Below are positions 21,989-30,031 of a stretch of 32,377 nt of DNA, one piece after another. Both the position numbers and the translations under genes were made by a program. Where the stretch lies: NCBI GenBank assembly GCA_009779255.1, contig WREQ01000013.1, forward strand, positions 1 to 32,377. The letters are read 5' to 3'. The notes below the pieces were generated by a model. That model worked only from the letters and a program-made list of their open reading frames with translations, was not told the origin of the DNA and searched no databases. This DNA is from Dehalococcoidia bacterium. Its GTDB lineage: Bacteria > Chloroflexota > Dehalococcoidia > Dehalococcoidales > UBA1222. How positions within the stretch are numbered: the first letter of the stretch is position 1; every line of letters starts with the position of its first letter.

Positions 21989-22324
21989 ACATCCTCTTGA
22001 ATGAAATTTTTAGTCCGAAGCTCAAAACGATGTTGTCACAGGAGAAAACCAGCGGCAAAATTCTGGACTTTGAACTAATGATAACTGATTGTAACACGCT
22101 ATTCTGCAATACTCAAACCATTGTGTGAGTCCAATATCTGTCTGAACTTATCCACTGATTAAATAACCAGTGTGCTTGGGACGAGAAATAACCCCATAAG
22201 GTTATTTGTACCCTCTTTTCTCACTTTTGCATATCCGAAAGAATACAACGGCAATACATTGCATTTGTGCACTAGCAGTGTATTGCGCTATGGCTAAAAG
22301 TCTTAGCACAAGTTCGCGCAGACG
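21989..22324. other. Intergenic region with helicase promoter
   Basis: 336 bases without a gene. They contain the helicase promoter and a hairpin with 8-bp arms (AAATAACC 22186-22193 with GGTTATTT 22200-22207), possibly the end of the upstream membrane-protein gene. The helicase leader is about 90 bases. Confidence 0.5.
22088..22116 (-). promoter_or_regulatory. Promoter of the DEAD-box helicase gene
   Basis: TTGAGT (22111-22116), 17 bases, TACAAT (22088-22093), about 100 bases upstream of the TTG start. Confidence 0.6.
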
Positions 22325-22711
22325 TTATGTGATACTGCTTTTACGAGCTTTACGAATCCCGCCAAACAATAGAGCAATGGCGAGAAAAGTTAAAGGAATT
22401 GCGAACGCAATACTTGATCCCGGGCCCGTATACTCTCTAAGCATAATGAGTTGATACCAGAAATACACCACCGCCAGTGCGCTCAACCCACCGGTAGTAA
22501 TCATGGTTAGTCCGGGTTTCCGCTGTCTGACAGACCAGATTACCCCTCCGATTATAAGATAATACATCCATGCTGCCCAGAAAAGTAGCATGCCCGGCTT
22601 GTTCGATAATGCAACAAGAACACAAACTGCGATAATAACGCTGGTCCAAAATTGATTCCTTGCCGCCAGCCCTGGTAAACGGCTTAGCCATTCTTTAAAC
22701 CAGTCTTTCAT
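22325..22711 (-). CDS. Small four-helix membrane protein, unknown
   Basis: 128 residues. A charged amphipathic head (MKDWFKEWLSRLPG) is followed by four hydrophobic segments near residues 22-38, 40-61, 68-90 and 101-118, and a basic tail. No family motif is recognised. The ribosome site is weak. It marks the left part of the accessory block and could be a bacteriocin-immunity or stress-type membrane protein, but nothing in the sequence decides that. Confidence 0.6.
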   Translation of the reverse strand: MKDWFKEWLSRLPGLAARNQFWTSVIIAVCVLVALSNKPGMLLFWAAWMYYLIIGGVIWSVRQRKPGLTMITTGGLSALAVVYFWYQLIMLREYTGPGSSIAFAIPLTFLAIALLFGGIRKARKSSIT

Positions 22712-22769
22712 TTGCTGTATCTTCTGCTACTTTGCTGAATCCCGGACGCCTCTTGCAGAATAATATATG

Positions 22770-22815
22770 CGAAACGCTTAGTCAAGGACACCATTGCCCA
22801 TGACCAAGCGTTTCG
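22770..22815. repeat. 15-bp inverted repeat
   Basis: Arms 22770-22784 and 22801-22815 match except for one position, with a 16-base loop. It lies between two minus-strand genes and lacks a T run, so it may be a weak terminator or a leftover end of a mobile element. Confidence 0.5.
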
Positions 22816-22832
22816 TGTTCTAGCTGTGTTTG

Positions 22833-23171
22833 TTAAGGCGAATATTCAAGATGGAGATAGCTCCAACTACTACCAAAATAGTCCCCAAACGCGCTCTTAC
22901 TCATGCAATCAGCCATGGCTGCCCCATTGAGTCCGAATGCAGTCGCTGTAGTTTCGACCATGAGCGAAATTCTATATAGCGCACCAGCATATAAGCGCAC
23001 GTATGTTGGCGTGGAATATTGAAAAGATGCGAAATGGTTCCAATTCAAGGCGCCATAAGTATCTATAAGAAAGCTAGTGGACCAATATCCACCATTTCTC
23101 CACTCCTCTACAAGCAAAGTGAGATTGCCAGTACCCCAACAAAGTGAAGATATGAACCACTTGCAATCCAT
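22833..23171 (-). CDS. Unknown protein, probably 5'-truncated
   Basis: About 112 residues from an internal ATG at 23171 (frame open to a TTG at 23186). The sequence is rich in Trp, Tyr and Ser in an alternating, beta-rich pattern (LTLLVEEWRNGGYWSTSFLI and PTYVRLYAGALYRISLMVET), like the repeats of secreted Firmicutes proteins. It lacks the signal peptide expected for such a protein, has no good ribosome site, and its start abuts the broken relaxase fragment on the other strand. I infer a C-terminal fragment left by a recombination at about 23175. Confidence 0.4.
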   Translation of the reverse strand: MDCKWFISSLCWGTGNLTLLVEEWRNGGYWSTSFLIDTYGALNWNHFASFQYSTPTYVRLYAGALYRISLMVETTATAFGLNGAAMADCMSKSAFGDYFGSSWSYLHLEYSP

Positions 23172-23342
23172 ATCAATAAGGAACAACAGAGCCTTACGAC
23201 CGCCAAATACGCCCTCACAGAGCGTTACTACGCCTTACAGGAGGAAGTACGGAGCATAGAGCAGTTACGCAAGGGCGCGGAGAATATCATGCGTGATGAA
23301 GCGAGGGACGCGCCCACGCGCAAGCATGCTATTGTGTTATGA
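23172..23342 (+). pseudogene. C-terminal fragment of a probable conjugative relaxase
   Basis: In this frame an uninterrupted run reads KEQQSLTTAKYALTERYYAL...EEVRSIEQLRKGAENIMRDEA and ends ...KHAIVL-stop. The pattern (an SLTTAKYAL-Y-LKEE-R--E--RK--E heptad followed by a short basic tail) is the C-terminal coiled coil of Firmicutes MobA/relaxase proteins. There is no start codon or catalytic domain, and it joins abruptly to the opposite-strand gene at about 23170-23180. It is a remnant of an integrated mobile element. Confidence 0.5.
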
Positions 23343-23349
23343 TAAACGG

Positions 23350-23382
23350 AAACGGCGGGCAATGGAAAGTCCGCCGTTTTTA
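23350..23382. terminator. Terminator shared by the relaxase remnant and the DUF4386 gene
   Basis: AAACGGCGG (23350-23358) and CCGCCGTTT (23371-23379) form a 9-bp stem with a 12-base loop, followed on the plus strand by TTTAT. It lies between convergent units. Confidence 0.7.
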
Positions 23383-23403
23383 TCCGTTTTTAGCTTTTGG
23401 TAT

Positions 23404-24036
23404 TCATTTTTCAACTTTTACTCCTTTAATCAACAGCCAAAGAACCAAGCCAAATTCTCCAAGCATTCCAACTATGTAGCACACATTCAAAACAGCTTCT
23501 GGCGTATTCGGTGCGAAAAAATATATTGTAAAGTCTATCAAATTCCCCACACAAGCCCCAAGCAATAGAATACCGATTATCTTTGGAATGAGATTTGATT
23601 TAAGAATGAGCAGTCCAAGCGGCAGTAGCCACAAGCCCCAAAATATAACCGCTACCGCGTTGCCGTTCTCATAAATAGCCATAAGATTTTCGGCGTTAGT
23701 GATTACGGCTATTAACTGCACGAGTTTACAAACAAGCACAATCGCCGTTCCAACGAATACAAAAATCCTCATCATTAGAGTTAGTCGGCTATCAGTTGAT
23801 TTGAATAGTTTGCCGAGTGTGTTTGCTGTAAGTATGAAGCAAACATATCCCGCGATATAGGCTACCGTTCCGAAACAGAACAACACGCCATTTGCACGAA
23901 TGTTTGCAATAGTAGCCGCCGCATCACCCGCGACGGATAACGTATCATCGACAAACATAATCGAGAATACGCCTAACAGGATAAAAGCTAAATACCAAAG
24001 TCCCGCAATCCGAGCGGTTTTTTTGTTGTTAATCAT
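23404..24036 (-). CDS. DUF4386-family membrane protein
   Basis: 210 residues from an ATG at 24036, with AAGGAGG 9 bases upstream; the longer frame to 24084 is not supported. Six to seven hydrophobic segments start with [22 protein letters not shown], the characteristic opening of DUF4386 proteins, and include [23 protein letters not shown] and [15 protein letters not shown]. Function unknown. The start overlaps the stop of the XRE-type regulator gene by 8 bases, so the two are translated together; the pair is common in Firmicutes. Confidence 0.8.
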   Translation of the reverse strand: MINNKKTARIAGLWYLAFILLGVFSIMFVDDTLSVAGDAAATIANIRANGVLFCFGTVAYIAGYVCFILTANTLGKLFKSTDSRLTLMMRIFVFVGTAIVLVCKLVQLIAVITNAENLMAIYENGNAVAVIFWGLWLLPLGLLILKSNLIPKIIGILLLGACVGNLIDFTIYFFAPNTPEAVLNVCYIVGMLGEFGLVLWLLIKGVKVEK

Positions 24037-24262
24037 TGTTGTTTTCCTCCTTAATACATTCAAAGACTTCGCCAATCGGAACATTGAAAACGTCTGCTAT
24101 CCGAAATGCCAATTCCAAAGACGGTGTATATTTCCCTGCTTCCAAAGCCATGATGGTTTGCCTTGAAGCTCCTGCCTTTTCTGCTAATTCGAGTTGCGTC
24201 ATTTCATTTGCGAAAAAACGAAGTGTCCGTATTTTATTAGTGATGGTGAGTTTTTTACCCAT
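24029..24262 (-). CDS. Short XRE-type transcriptional regulator
   Basis: 77 residues from [15 protein letters not shown] at 24262; the ATG overlaps the stop of the membrane protein upstream. [40 protein letters not shown] is a textbook five-helix XRE/Cro DNA-binding domain, ending in PIGEVFE. There is no extra effector domain. It sits between two membrane-protein genes, like the YozG/DUF trios of Firmicutes, and the inverted repeat over the -35 of the upstream promoter is a likely operator. Confidence 0.88.
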   Translation of the reverse strand: MGKKLTITNKIRTLRFFANEMTQLELAEKAGASRQTIMALEAGKYTPSLELAFRIADVFNVPIGEVFECIKEENNND

Positions 24263-24740
24263 TCCGAACGCCCCTTTCATCAAGGTAAATGCCTACGCAC
24301 CCCTCAATTATCGAGCCAACAGCGAACGCCCCCGCTATGATATGCAACACTACCACAGCCGATATTCCTAATGCTAACGCAATAAGACCCGCCACAAATC
24401 CAACGCCCGCACAGGCAGAGCCGATATGAGAGGACTTCAAGTTAATCAGCTTATCTCTTTCATCCTCATACATCGAAGATTCTATAATTCGTTCGACCTT
24501 TTTATCGTCATTCTCCTTTTCCTTTACCGCCATTCCAACGGCAAGCCCAATATGGAAAAGTATATGAATGACAATCGTTACGACAACGCTTATACCGATA
24601 AAGATAAGCAAAGCCACCGCCCATGTTTTCAAATCGTCTGGCGCGGGTGAAGCCTTCCCAAAGGCATAGATGGTGTAGGCTATAATCAACAGGACACCCA
24701 CGACCATGCTGATAAGATTTCGTTTGCTCTTGTACGACAT
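24255..24740 (-). CDS. Membrane protein, first gene of the XRE trio
   Basis: 161 residues from [12 protein letters not shown] at 24740 (AAAGGGG upstream). Four hydrophobic segments at about 8-25, 38-62, 105-126 and 128-150. Between the second and third is a charged cytoplasmic loop [30 protein letters not shown], a pattern seen in small Firmicutes membrane proteins that pair with an XRE regulator. Function unknown. Its stop overlaps the regulator start by 8 bases. Confidence 0.72.
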   Translation of the reverse strand: MSYKSKRNLISMVVGVLLIIAYTIYAFGKASPAPDDLKTWAVALLIFIGISVVVTIVIHILFHIGLAVGMAVKEKENDDKKVERIIESSMYEDERDKLINLKSSHIGSACAGVGFVAGLIALALGISAVVVLHIIAGAFAVGSIIEGCVGIYLDERGVRNG

Positions 24741-24781
24741 TTCAAGTACCCCTTTCAGATGTAGTTTGTTCAACTAAACAT

Positions 24782-24823
24782 AGTGTATCATATTGTTTTC
24801 CATATGTCAAGTATTTTATACTT
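24782..24823 (-). promoter_or_regulatory. Promoter and operator-like repeat of the XRE trio
   Basis: Perfect TTGACA (24805-24810), 17 bases, TACACT (24782-24787). The inverted repeat AAGTAT-3-ATACTT (24809-24823) touches the -35 from upstream and would suit a small XRE repressor. Confidence 0.65.
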
Positions 24824-24829
24824 TGTGTG

Positions 24830-25227
24830 TAAAATATTTTCCTTGTCCTTTTAAGCACCGTTCCGACAGCCCAATGAACAGGAAAGGGAAACCTTGAAAT
24901 CGTAACACCGATATGTTGACATTTACCGCTTTTTAACAGCCTGCAAACCCGCATGAATACAGGCTTTTTGTAACGCTTACAAGCCGTTTCGAGAGGTTAG
25001 AGGGATAATACCCTACCCACCCCCCGAAACGGCTTTATTCTTTCTACAAAGCTCCATTTGTAACTTTTTTGTGAAAAGCGTCCATAAAACAAAAAATACA
25101 GTTGACAAAACGCTTCATGAGGGGCGGCACTGTACGCCGGATGGGATTAACATAGTGGGTGACAATGGGCAAGACTAACTTAATAATTGTACCAAATAGT
25201 GGGGGTTTGACAATTTCCTCCTCTTTA
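24830..25227. other. Non-coding, hairpin-rich stretch of the island
   Basis: About 400 bases without a convincing gene. Two consecutive hairpins occur: AGCCTG-14-CAGGCT (24939-24964) followed by TTTT, and AAGCCGTTTCG (24981-24991) with CGAAACGGCTT (25025-25035). A further perfect TTGACA lies near 25102. The arrangement looks like the non-coding end of a mobile element, but no attachment or nick site could be fixed. Confidence 0.5.
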
Positions 25228-25641
25228 TTAACCAGGATACCCTATCCCATTAGGTTCGGCTGAAAAGATTTCCGGTCTTGTATTCAGATAATAAATTGCC
25301 CTGAGCACATTTTCCCTGCTGGGTTCTGTCAAATGAAATATCAAATAGCGCTTAGAGCCTGTCAGTTCTTTGTTTTCTATTTGTGAAAAAGCAAACTTTG
25401 GAAAGTCAGAGGGCGCCCATGTTTTGTCCCGGGCTGATGCTTCATCAGTCAGCATCACGATAACTATATCGTATGTAAATTCCCCGCCTGGGTCAGGTAT
25501 TTGCCATTCGTCATTGTTTTTGCACGTTTCCGTCGTTGGGTTTGGCGACCCATTGTTATTATCGGTATTGTTGCACGCCACCATCACAATAGATGTGAGC
25601 GCAATCAATGAGAGTAAAGCAATCAGTTTTAGCTTTTTCAT
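25228..25641 (-). CDS. Lipoprotein of unknown function
   Basis: 137 residues from MKKLKLIALL at 25641; the longer frame to 25737 is not needed. The signal is a basic start, a hydrophobic core and a lipobox MVAC (C23), followed by an Asn/Thr-rich linker NNTDNNNGSPNP. The mature domain has PGGEFTYDIVIVMLTDEASARD and ends in NGIGYPG; no known family is recognised. It would be attached to the outer face of the membrane. It forms the right end of the accessory block. Confidence 0.68.
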   Translation of the reverse strand: MKKLKLIALLSLIALTSIVMVACNNTDNNNGSPNPTTETCKNNDEWQIPDPGGEFTYDIVIVMLTDEASARDKTWAPSDFPKFAFSQIENKELTGSKRYLIFHLTEPSRENVLRAIYYLNTRPEIFSAEPNGIGYPG

Positions 25642-25882
25642 GTCAACACCGCCTTTGCGCTGATTTGCTTCATATTGCTTTCCCACTAAAAACAATAAAG
25701 CAACCAGACACCCGCGCCATCGAAACAACACGGACAATACTGGTTGCTGAAGGTTCTCTGCGTTTTTGCGTCTTATTCATCATAAGAAAGCCCGCCTGCA
25801 ACACCTCGCTTGTGAATATTTGCTAGAGGTTGTTCATCTTATGTGAAGCGTAGCAAGATAAAAGGCCACACGTCAAACTTAC

Positions 25883-25901
25883 AAGCCTGCTAGTCAGGCT
25901 T
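25883..25901 (-). terminator. Terminator after typA
   Basis: AAGCCTG-CTAGT-CAGGCTT is a perfect 7-bp stem with a 5-base loop about 25 bases after the typA stop. The following T tract is weak. Confidence 0.5.
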
Positions 25902-25925
25902 CCCGTCCGACAGCCTGCCGCCGTG

Positions 25926-27758
25926 CTATCCCTGTTCGGTCTCGCTGGCCTTGCGCTCGCGCAAACGCATGGTCTCTGAAAGCATCTTCTTACGCAGACG
26001 GATATTCTCTGGAGTCACCTCGACCAGCTCGTCCTTGTTGATAAAATCAATGGCCTGCTCCAGGCTCATGATGATCGGCGGCGTGAGTTTGACGGCGATA
26101 TCGGAGGTGGAGGAGCGGATATTGGTCTTCTTCTTTTCCTTGCAGACATTTATGGCGATGTCATGCACACGCTGTGTGGTACCGATGATCATGCCCTCGT
26201 ACACCTGAACGCCTGGACCGATGAAAGTCATACCGCGCTCCTGGGCTACATTCAACCCATAGGCCAATGTCTCGCCGGTTTCTGCCGCCACCAGCACGCC
26301 GGAGCGACCGGAAATAATATCCTTGCGCCACGGCTCATATCCGATAAAGATACTGTTCATCACGCCTTCGCCTCTGGTAGCAGTGATGAAAGCGCCGCGA
26401 AAACCGATGAGACCTTTGGTAGGAATACGAAATTCAAGATGCACGTTGCCATCTCCATCATTGTGCATATCGCGCATCTCGGCTTGGCGCCTGCCCAGCA
26501 TTTCGGTGACGGCGCCCATATAATCCTGCCTGATGTCAATGGAAAGATTTTCCACCGGCTCCATCAACACACCATCCACCATCTTGGTAATAGCCTCGGG
26601 GCGCGACACCTGGAACTCGTACCCCTCGCGGCGCAGACTTTCTATCAACACCGCCAGATGCAGTTCGCCACGCCCCTTAACAAGGAATGTATCGGGGGAA
26701 TCGGTGTCGGAAACACGCATGGAAAGGTTGGTCTCAAGCTCCTTGTACAGGCGCTCACGTAGCTGCCGCGTGGTGGAAAATTTACCCTCGCGCCCGGAGA
26801 ACGGCGAGGTGTTGACGGCAAAGGTCATTTCAACCGTCGGTTCGCCTATTTCAATGCGCGGCCTGGGTTCAGGCTTATCTGGAGATGCCAACGTATCGCC
26901 TATACTGCACTCATCCACGCCGGTAACCGCAATGATATCTCCGGCTTCAGCGCCGCTGACGTCAACGCGTTTGAGTCCCATATAGGTCATGACTTCGGCC
27001 ACTTCCCACGATTTTTGCGTGCCGCCATCATAAATGCAGACCACACGCTCACGCGGCCTTATGGAGCCGCGGAAGATGCGCCCGACGGCAATTTTACCTT
27101 TGTGAGAATCGTAATCGAGATTGGAAATCATCATCTGGAACGGCCCTTCCTCAATGCGCGGCGGCGGCATCTTTTCCAGTATGGCATCAAACAGCGCTGA
27201 GGCATCCGACGCCTTGCTCAAATCCGGTTTCGCAACCACGATGCCCTGACGGCCGCTGGCATAGAGCACCGGAAAATCAAGCTGTTCTGGCGTGGTGGCC
27301 AATTCCAGAAACAGATCCTGCGCCAGCTGAAGCACCTCTGGCACGCGGGCGTTCTCTCTGTCTATCTTATTAATCACTACAATAGGCTGCAGGCCATTCT
27401 TGAGCGCCTGCTTGAGCACATATCGGGTCTGCGGCATGGGTCCCTCTACAGCATCAATGAGCAGAAGGCAGCCGTCAGCCATGCTTATCACGCGCTCCAC
27501 CTCACCAGAGAAATCAGCATGTCCGGGAGTGTCAATAATATTGATTTTTATCCCCTTGTAGCTTACGGCCGTATTCTTGGCCATGATGGTGATGCCGCGC
27601 TCGCGCTCCAGCGGGTTCGAGTCCATGATGCAGTCCACCACCGCCTGGTTCTCACGAAAGACCTGACTCTGTTTCAAAAGCGCATCCACTAACGTCGTCT
27701 TGCCATGGTCAACATGGGCAATGATAGCTATATTGCGTATATCCTGACGATACTTCAT
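25926..27758 (-). CDS. typA: GTPase TypA/BipA
   Basis: 610 residues, full length. AHVDHGKT (G1, 14-21), RERGITI (G2), DTPGHADF (G3), NKID (G4) and the SGRQG-type G5 region are all seen. The elongation-factor domains II and III follow, and the C-terminal domain includes [18 protein letters not shown] and [15 protein letters not shown], specific for BipA. It is a ribosome-binding translational GTPase for 50S assembly and stress growth. It has a long leader of about 150 bases from a good promoter. Confidence 0.97.
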   Translation of the reverse strand: MKYRQDIRNIAIIAHVDHGKTTLVDALLKQSQVFRENQAVVDCIMDSNPLERERGITIMAKNTAVSYKGIKINIIDTPGHADFSGEVERVISMADGCLLLIDAVEGPMPQTRYVLKQALKNGLQPIVVINKIDRENARVPEVLQLAQDLFLELATTPEQLDFPVLYASGRQGIVVAKPDLSKASDASALFDAILEKMPPPRIEEGPFQMMISNLDYDSHKGKIAVGRIFRGSIRPRERVVCIYDGGTQKSWEVAEVMTYMGLKRVDVSGAEAGDIIAVTGVDECSIGDTLASPDKPEPRPRIEIGEPTVEMTFAVNTSPFSGREGKFSTTRQLRERLYKELETNLSMRVSDTDSPDTFLVKGRGELHLAVLIESLRREGYEFQVSRPEAITKMVDGVLMEPVENLSIDIRQDYMGAVTEMLGRRQAEMRDMHNDGDGNVHLEFRIPTKGLIGFRGAFITATRGEGVMNSIFIGYEPWRKDIISGRSGVLVAAETGETLAYGLNVAQERGMTFIGPGVQVYEGMIIGTTQRVHDIAINVCKEKKKTNIRSSTSDIAVKLTPPIIMSLEQAIDFINKDELVEVTPENIRLRKKMLSETMRLRERKASETEQG

Positions 27759-27915
27759 TTAAACGATTATCCTGCCTTTTCAAACATGTCCGCGCGGACA
27801 CAACTATTAACCAGTATGGAATCCATGGAATAAAAAGCACGGCACGACTCCGCGATGCGAAGCCTCTGATAAATTACCGGAGCCGGAAGCGATGCAGATG
27901 ATACATGTATTTATA
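27759..27915. other. Long typA leader
   Basis: About 150 bases between the typA promoter and the ATG, with no strong ribosome site beside it (AGGA at 13-14 bases). No known riboswitch core is recognised. Confidence 0.4.
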
Positions 27916-27944
27916 ATTATAAGACGAAACAGGCACCTTCGCAA
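27916..27944 (-). promoter_or_regulatory. Promoter of typA
   Basis: TTGCGA (27939-27944), 17 bases, perfect TATAAT (27916-27921). Confidence 0.7.
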
Positions 27945-27983
27945 CTGGATTTGCCAGCAACCCCACTCTGTTGCTTAAAGCAT

Positions 27984-28008
27984 GGAAGCCCGCCGTAGGC
28001 GGGCCTCC
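27984..28008 (-). terminator. Hairpin after rpsU
   Basis: GCCCGCC-GTA-GGCGGGC with further outer pairs, about 65 bases after the rpsU stop. No long T run follows, so efficiency is uncertain. Confidence 0.5.
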
Positions 28009-28071
28009 AAATACGTTATGATAAAGGTGACAACAGCTTCATATGCGCACCCGGACATTATCCACGGCAAC

Positions 28072-28275
28072 TTACCGCGACCTGGACATGCCCTCCTGGC
28101 GCTTGCGCCTTCTGGCGCTCTTCTTGGCCTTGATACGCTCGGCATCGCCGCGAGAGATAAAGTACTCATGCGAACGCGCTTCACGCAGGACACCCTCGGT
28201 CTGCACCATGCGCTGAAAACGCTTGAGCAGAGACTCCTGGCTTTCGCCGTCGCGAATAGTCACTTTCAAAGTCAA
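28072..28275 (-). CDS. rpsU: Ribosomal protein bS21
   Basis: 67 residues: LKVTIRDGESQESLLKRFQRMVQTEGVLREARSHEYF and a basic tail (KKSARRRKRQ) match the family well. It is part of the small subunit near the anti-Shine-Dalgarno end. Initiation is at a TTG (28275) with a very strong AGGAGGTGA site 7 bases upstream. It is the last gene behind the double zinc-ribbon gene, but separate hairpins suggest independent units. Confidence 0.95.
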   Translation of the reverse strand: MTLKVTIRDGESQESLLKRFQRMVQTEGVLREARSHEYFISRGDAERIKAKKSARRRKRQEGMSRSR

Positions 28276-28320
28276 TTCAAATCACCTCCTCGCCATAAAC
28301 GTCCTAGGCGAAAACGACCA

Positions 28321-28354
28321 CACACGGGCTGGCGGGTGTCCGTCAGCCCGTGTG
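28321..28354 (-). terminator. Strong hairpin after the double zinc-ribbon gene
   Basis: An 11-bp perfect stem (28321-28331 with 28344-28354) with a 12-base loop, 23 bases after the stop. The T run is short. Confidence 0.65.
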
Positions 28355-28377
28355 CAGTACTCGTCTTTTAGTTCAGC

Positions 28378-28677
28378 CTACCGCTTGACGGAGCGATAGC
28401 AGTCACTGCAGTAAACCGGCTTGTCGCCGCGAGGCTGGAAAGGAACCTCGGTAGCCTTGCCGCACGCGCCGCAAGTAGCGGGGAACAGCTGACGTGAACC
28501 GCCGCCGTAACCGCCGGTGGAACCACCACGCTCCGCCTTGCGGGCCGACCTGCATGAAGGGCAGCGCTTGGGTTCATTGGTGTAACCCTTGGACTGGAAG
28601 AACTCCTGGTCCTGGGCGCTGAAGACGAACGTAGCGCCGCAATCGCAGCACTGGATCGACTTGTCCTGAAATGCCAT
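28378..28677 (-). CDS. Double zinc-ribbon protein
   Basis: 99 residues from MAFQDKSIQCCDCG at 28677 (GGAGGT 8 bases upstream). It has two ribbons: CCDCG...CPSC (C11, C13, C39, C42; C10 extra) and CGACG...CSDC (C69/C72 with C90/C93), joined by a Gly/Ser-rich linker (residues 50-64). The first is the probable zinc-ribbon type also fused to the DEAD helicase at 20468-21988, with FQD, FVFSA-DQ-FF and CP-CR in common. Such proteins are usually expressed in quantity next to cold-shock or translation genes. Likely nucleic-acid or ribosome binding; no catalytic motif. Confidence 0.85.
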   Translation of the reverse strand: MAFQDKSIQCCDCGATFVFSAQDQEFFQSKGYTNEPKRCPSCRSARKAERGGSTGGYGGGSRQLFPATCGACGKATEVPFQPRGDKPVYCSDCYRSVKR

Positions 28678-28852
28678 GTGGATGACCTCCTCTCTTTTAT
28701 GTCTATTTAGAGTTTGGGTCATCCAACAGCGGCGTCCCCGCCTGAGCTAGCAATAACCTAAACCTAAACCAACCGCCATTATACAACAGGTCCGCAAGGA
28801 CTTCAATACCATGTATAAGTCTAGGTGTTTGGTGACACAAGGCCGAAAGAAA

Positions 28853-28915
28853 TCAGTGGTCAGTTTTCAGTGGTCAGTGGTCAGTGGTCAGTTATGAGTT
28901 TGGAGTTATGAGTTT
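28853..28915. repeat. Heptamer minisatellite
   Basis: Nine consecutive 7-base units related to TCAGTGG (28853-28915), the first six starting TCAGT, the last three drifting to TGAGTTT and GGAGTTA. It lies in a 500-base gene-free region with the palindromic repeat that follows. Confidence 0.8.
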
Positions 28916-28922
28916 CGTGCAA

Positions 28923-29030
28923 GTCCATCCTGGGGGGAGTGCAGCGACCGAAGGATCTGGTGGCGGGGAGCAACCATCCACCACCCCACCAGATGCTTCG
29001 TCACTCGCAGGCTCGTTCCTCCAGCATGGA
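28923..29030. repeat. Long imperfect palindromic repeat (MITE-like)
   Basis: The arm from 28923 (TCCATCCTGG...GATCTGGTGG) and the arm ending at 29030 (CCACCAGATGCTTCG... to CCAGCATGGA) are inverted copies of about 40 bases. The element may extend to AATGACA at 29096-29102, matching the ends of the repeat at 10536-10596, and shares a CCATGCTGG-type core with it. Confidence 0.7.
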
Positions 29031-29218
29031 TTTTTACTTGCCTGCGGGCAATGTCTCCCTTTCTGCCAGGAGAAGTGTTCTGGGCAAGCCTCCCAATGAC
29101 ATGTGGGAAGGCACGGGCTAATCACTAAAAGCTGAAATCTGACTATCGGGAGCCATCGCCCCTGTCATTCCAGCTCAAAACTAATATCTAAATATGTCAA
29201 CCATCTGTCATGGCTGAC

Positions 29219-30031
29219 TCAGTCCTGCTCCCCGACTTTTTCAATGCAATAGCGGATTTTACCAGCAGGGACTTCCACTTCCACCACATCACCGCAGATT
29301 CTCCCAATGCACGCCCTTCCTATAGGCGAAACATGCGATATTTTACCACCCGCCGGGTTTGATTCCCTGGGACCGACAATGGTAAAGCACTGCACGCGAT
29401 CGCTATCCACCGATCTGAGCATAACCGTATCCCCCAGCGCGATGCAGGCACGCCCGCCCGCCACCTGGTCAATTATGGTAGCCGCTTTCAGAATCGTTTC
29501 CAGTTCTTTGATGCGCCCATCAATATGCCCAAGCTGCTCGCGGGCGGCATGCAGCGGGGAGTTTTCGCGAAAGTCCTTGTCGGCGGCGGCTTTGCGAATT
29601 TCATCCAGCACCCCCGGACGCTGGCGCTTGAACTCCTCCAGTTCTTTGCGGGCATCCTCGTAGCCGCTGCGAGTCAGCACGCTTTTATCGGCTGCGGACT
29701 GGCGCAGCCGCGAAGCGCTTGCAATTCTGCCATTGCGAACCCTGAGGTTAACCGCTAGGTTAGACTGCGTCCACCCCTTTTTTCCGGCCTGCGCCAAGAA
29801 TCTGCGCAGTATATCCTGTTTATGCGCTCTCTCGGGGTCGTTGCTGTAAAAGCGGTCGGAATATCCCGCGATTTCCAGCGGCGACAGCCCTCCCATCCTG
29901 CGTTCAGCGTGAAACCAGCTTACAAAACGTTTGATTTCCACTGAAATTTCTGTAGCACCTTCCGGTGGCAACCCTGCAAGATATTCAGCAGCGGCATCGC
30001 CCAGCGCAATATCACCTGATTTTTCAACCAT
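29219..30031 (-). CDS. GreA/GreB-family factor with an integrase-like N-terminal domain
   Basis: 270 residues. Residues 118-187 form the GreA coiled coil, with RPGVLDEIRKAAADKDFRENSPLHAAREQ keeping the acidic tip residues (D151/D153, E156) that act in RNA-polymerase transcript cleavage. Residues 195-267 are the C-terminal domain (GDTVMLRSVDSDRVQCFTIVGP...SPIGRACIG). Residues 10-100 are extra: ISVEIKRFVSWFHAERRMGG...YSDRFYSNDPERAHKQDILRRFLAQA has the helical layout of the core-binding domain of tyrosine recombinases, with no catalytic domain. Known GreA is about 158 residues. The gene start overlaps the next gene by 8 bases. A cleavage factor tethered to DNA or another protein is a reasonable inference. 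Confidence 0.85.
   Translation of the reverse strand: MVEKSGDIALGDAAAEYLAGLPPEGATEISVEIKRFVSWFHAERRMGGLSPLEIAGYSDRFYSNDPERAHKQDILRRFLAQAGKKGWTQSNLAVNLRVRNGRIASASRLRQSAADKSVLTRSGYEDARKELEEFKRQRPGVLDEIRKAAADKDFRENSPLHAAREQLGHIDGRIKELETILKAATIIDQVAGGRACIALGDTVMLRSVDSDRVQCFTIVGPRESNPAGGKISHVSPIGRACIGRICGDVVEVEVPAGKIRYCIEKVGEQD

Noticed and set aside
24742-24954. 70-aa minus-strand frame upstream of the XRE trio
   Set aside because: It spans the promoter and operator of the trio and has no ribosome site.
25105-25130. CATGAGGGGCG match to the CRISPR-like repeat
   Set aside because: Only 11 bases agree, with no second unit at 66-68 bases.
26163-26762. 199-aa plus-strand frame inside typA
   Set aside because: Shadow of a fully convincing gene.
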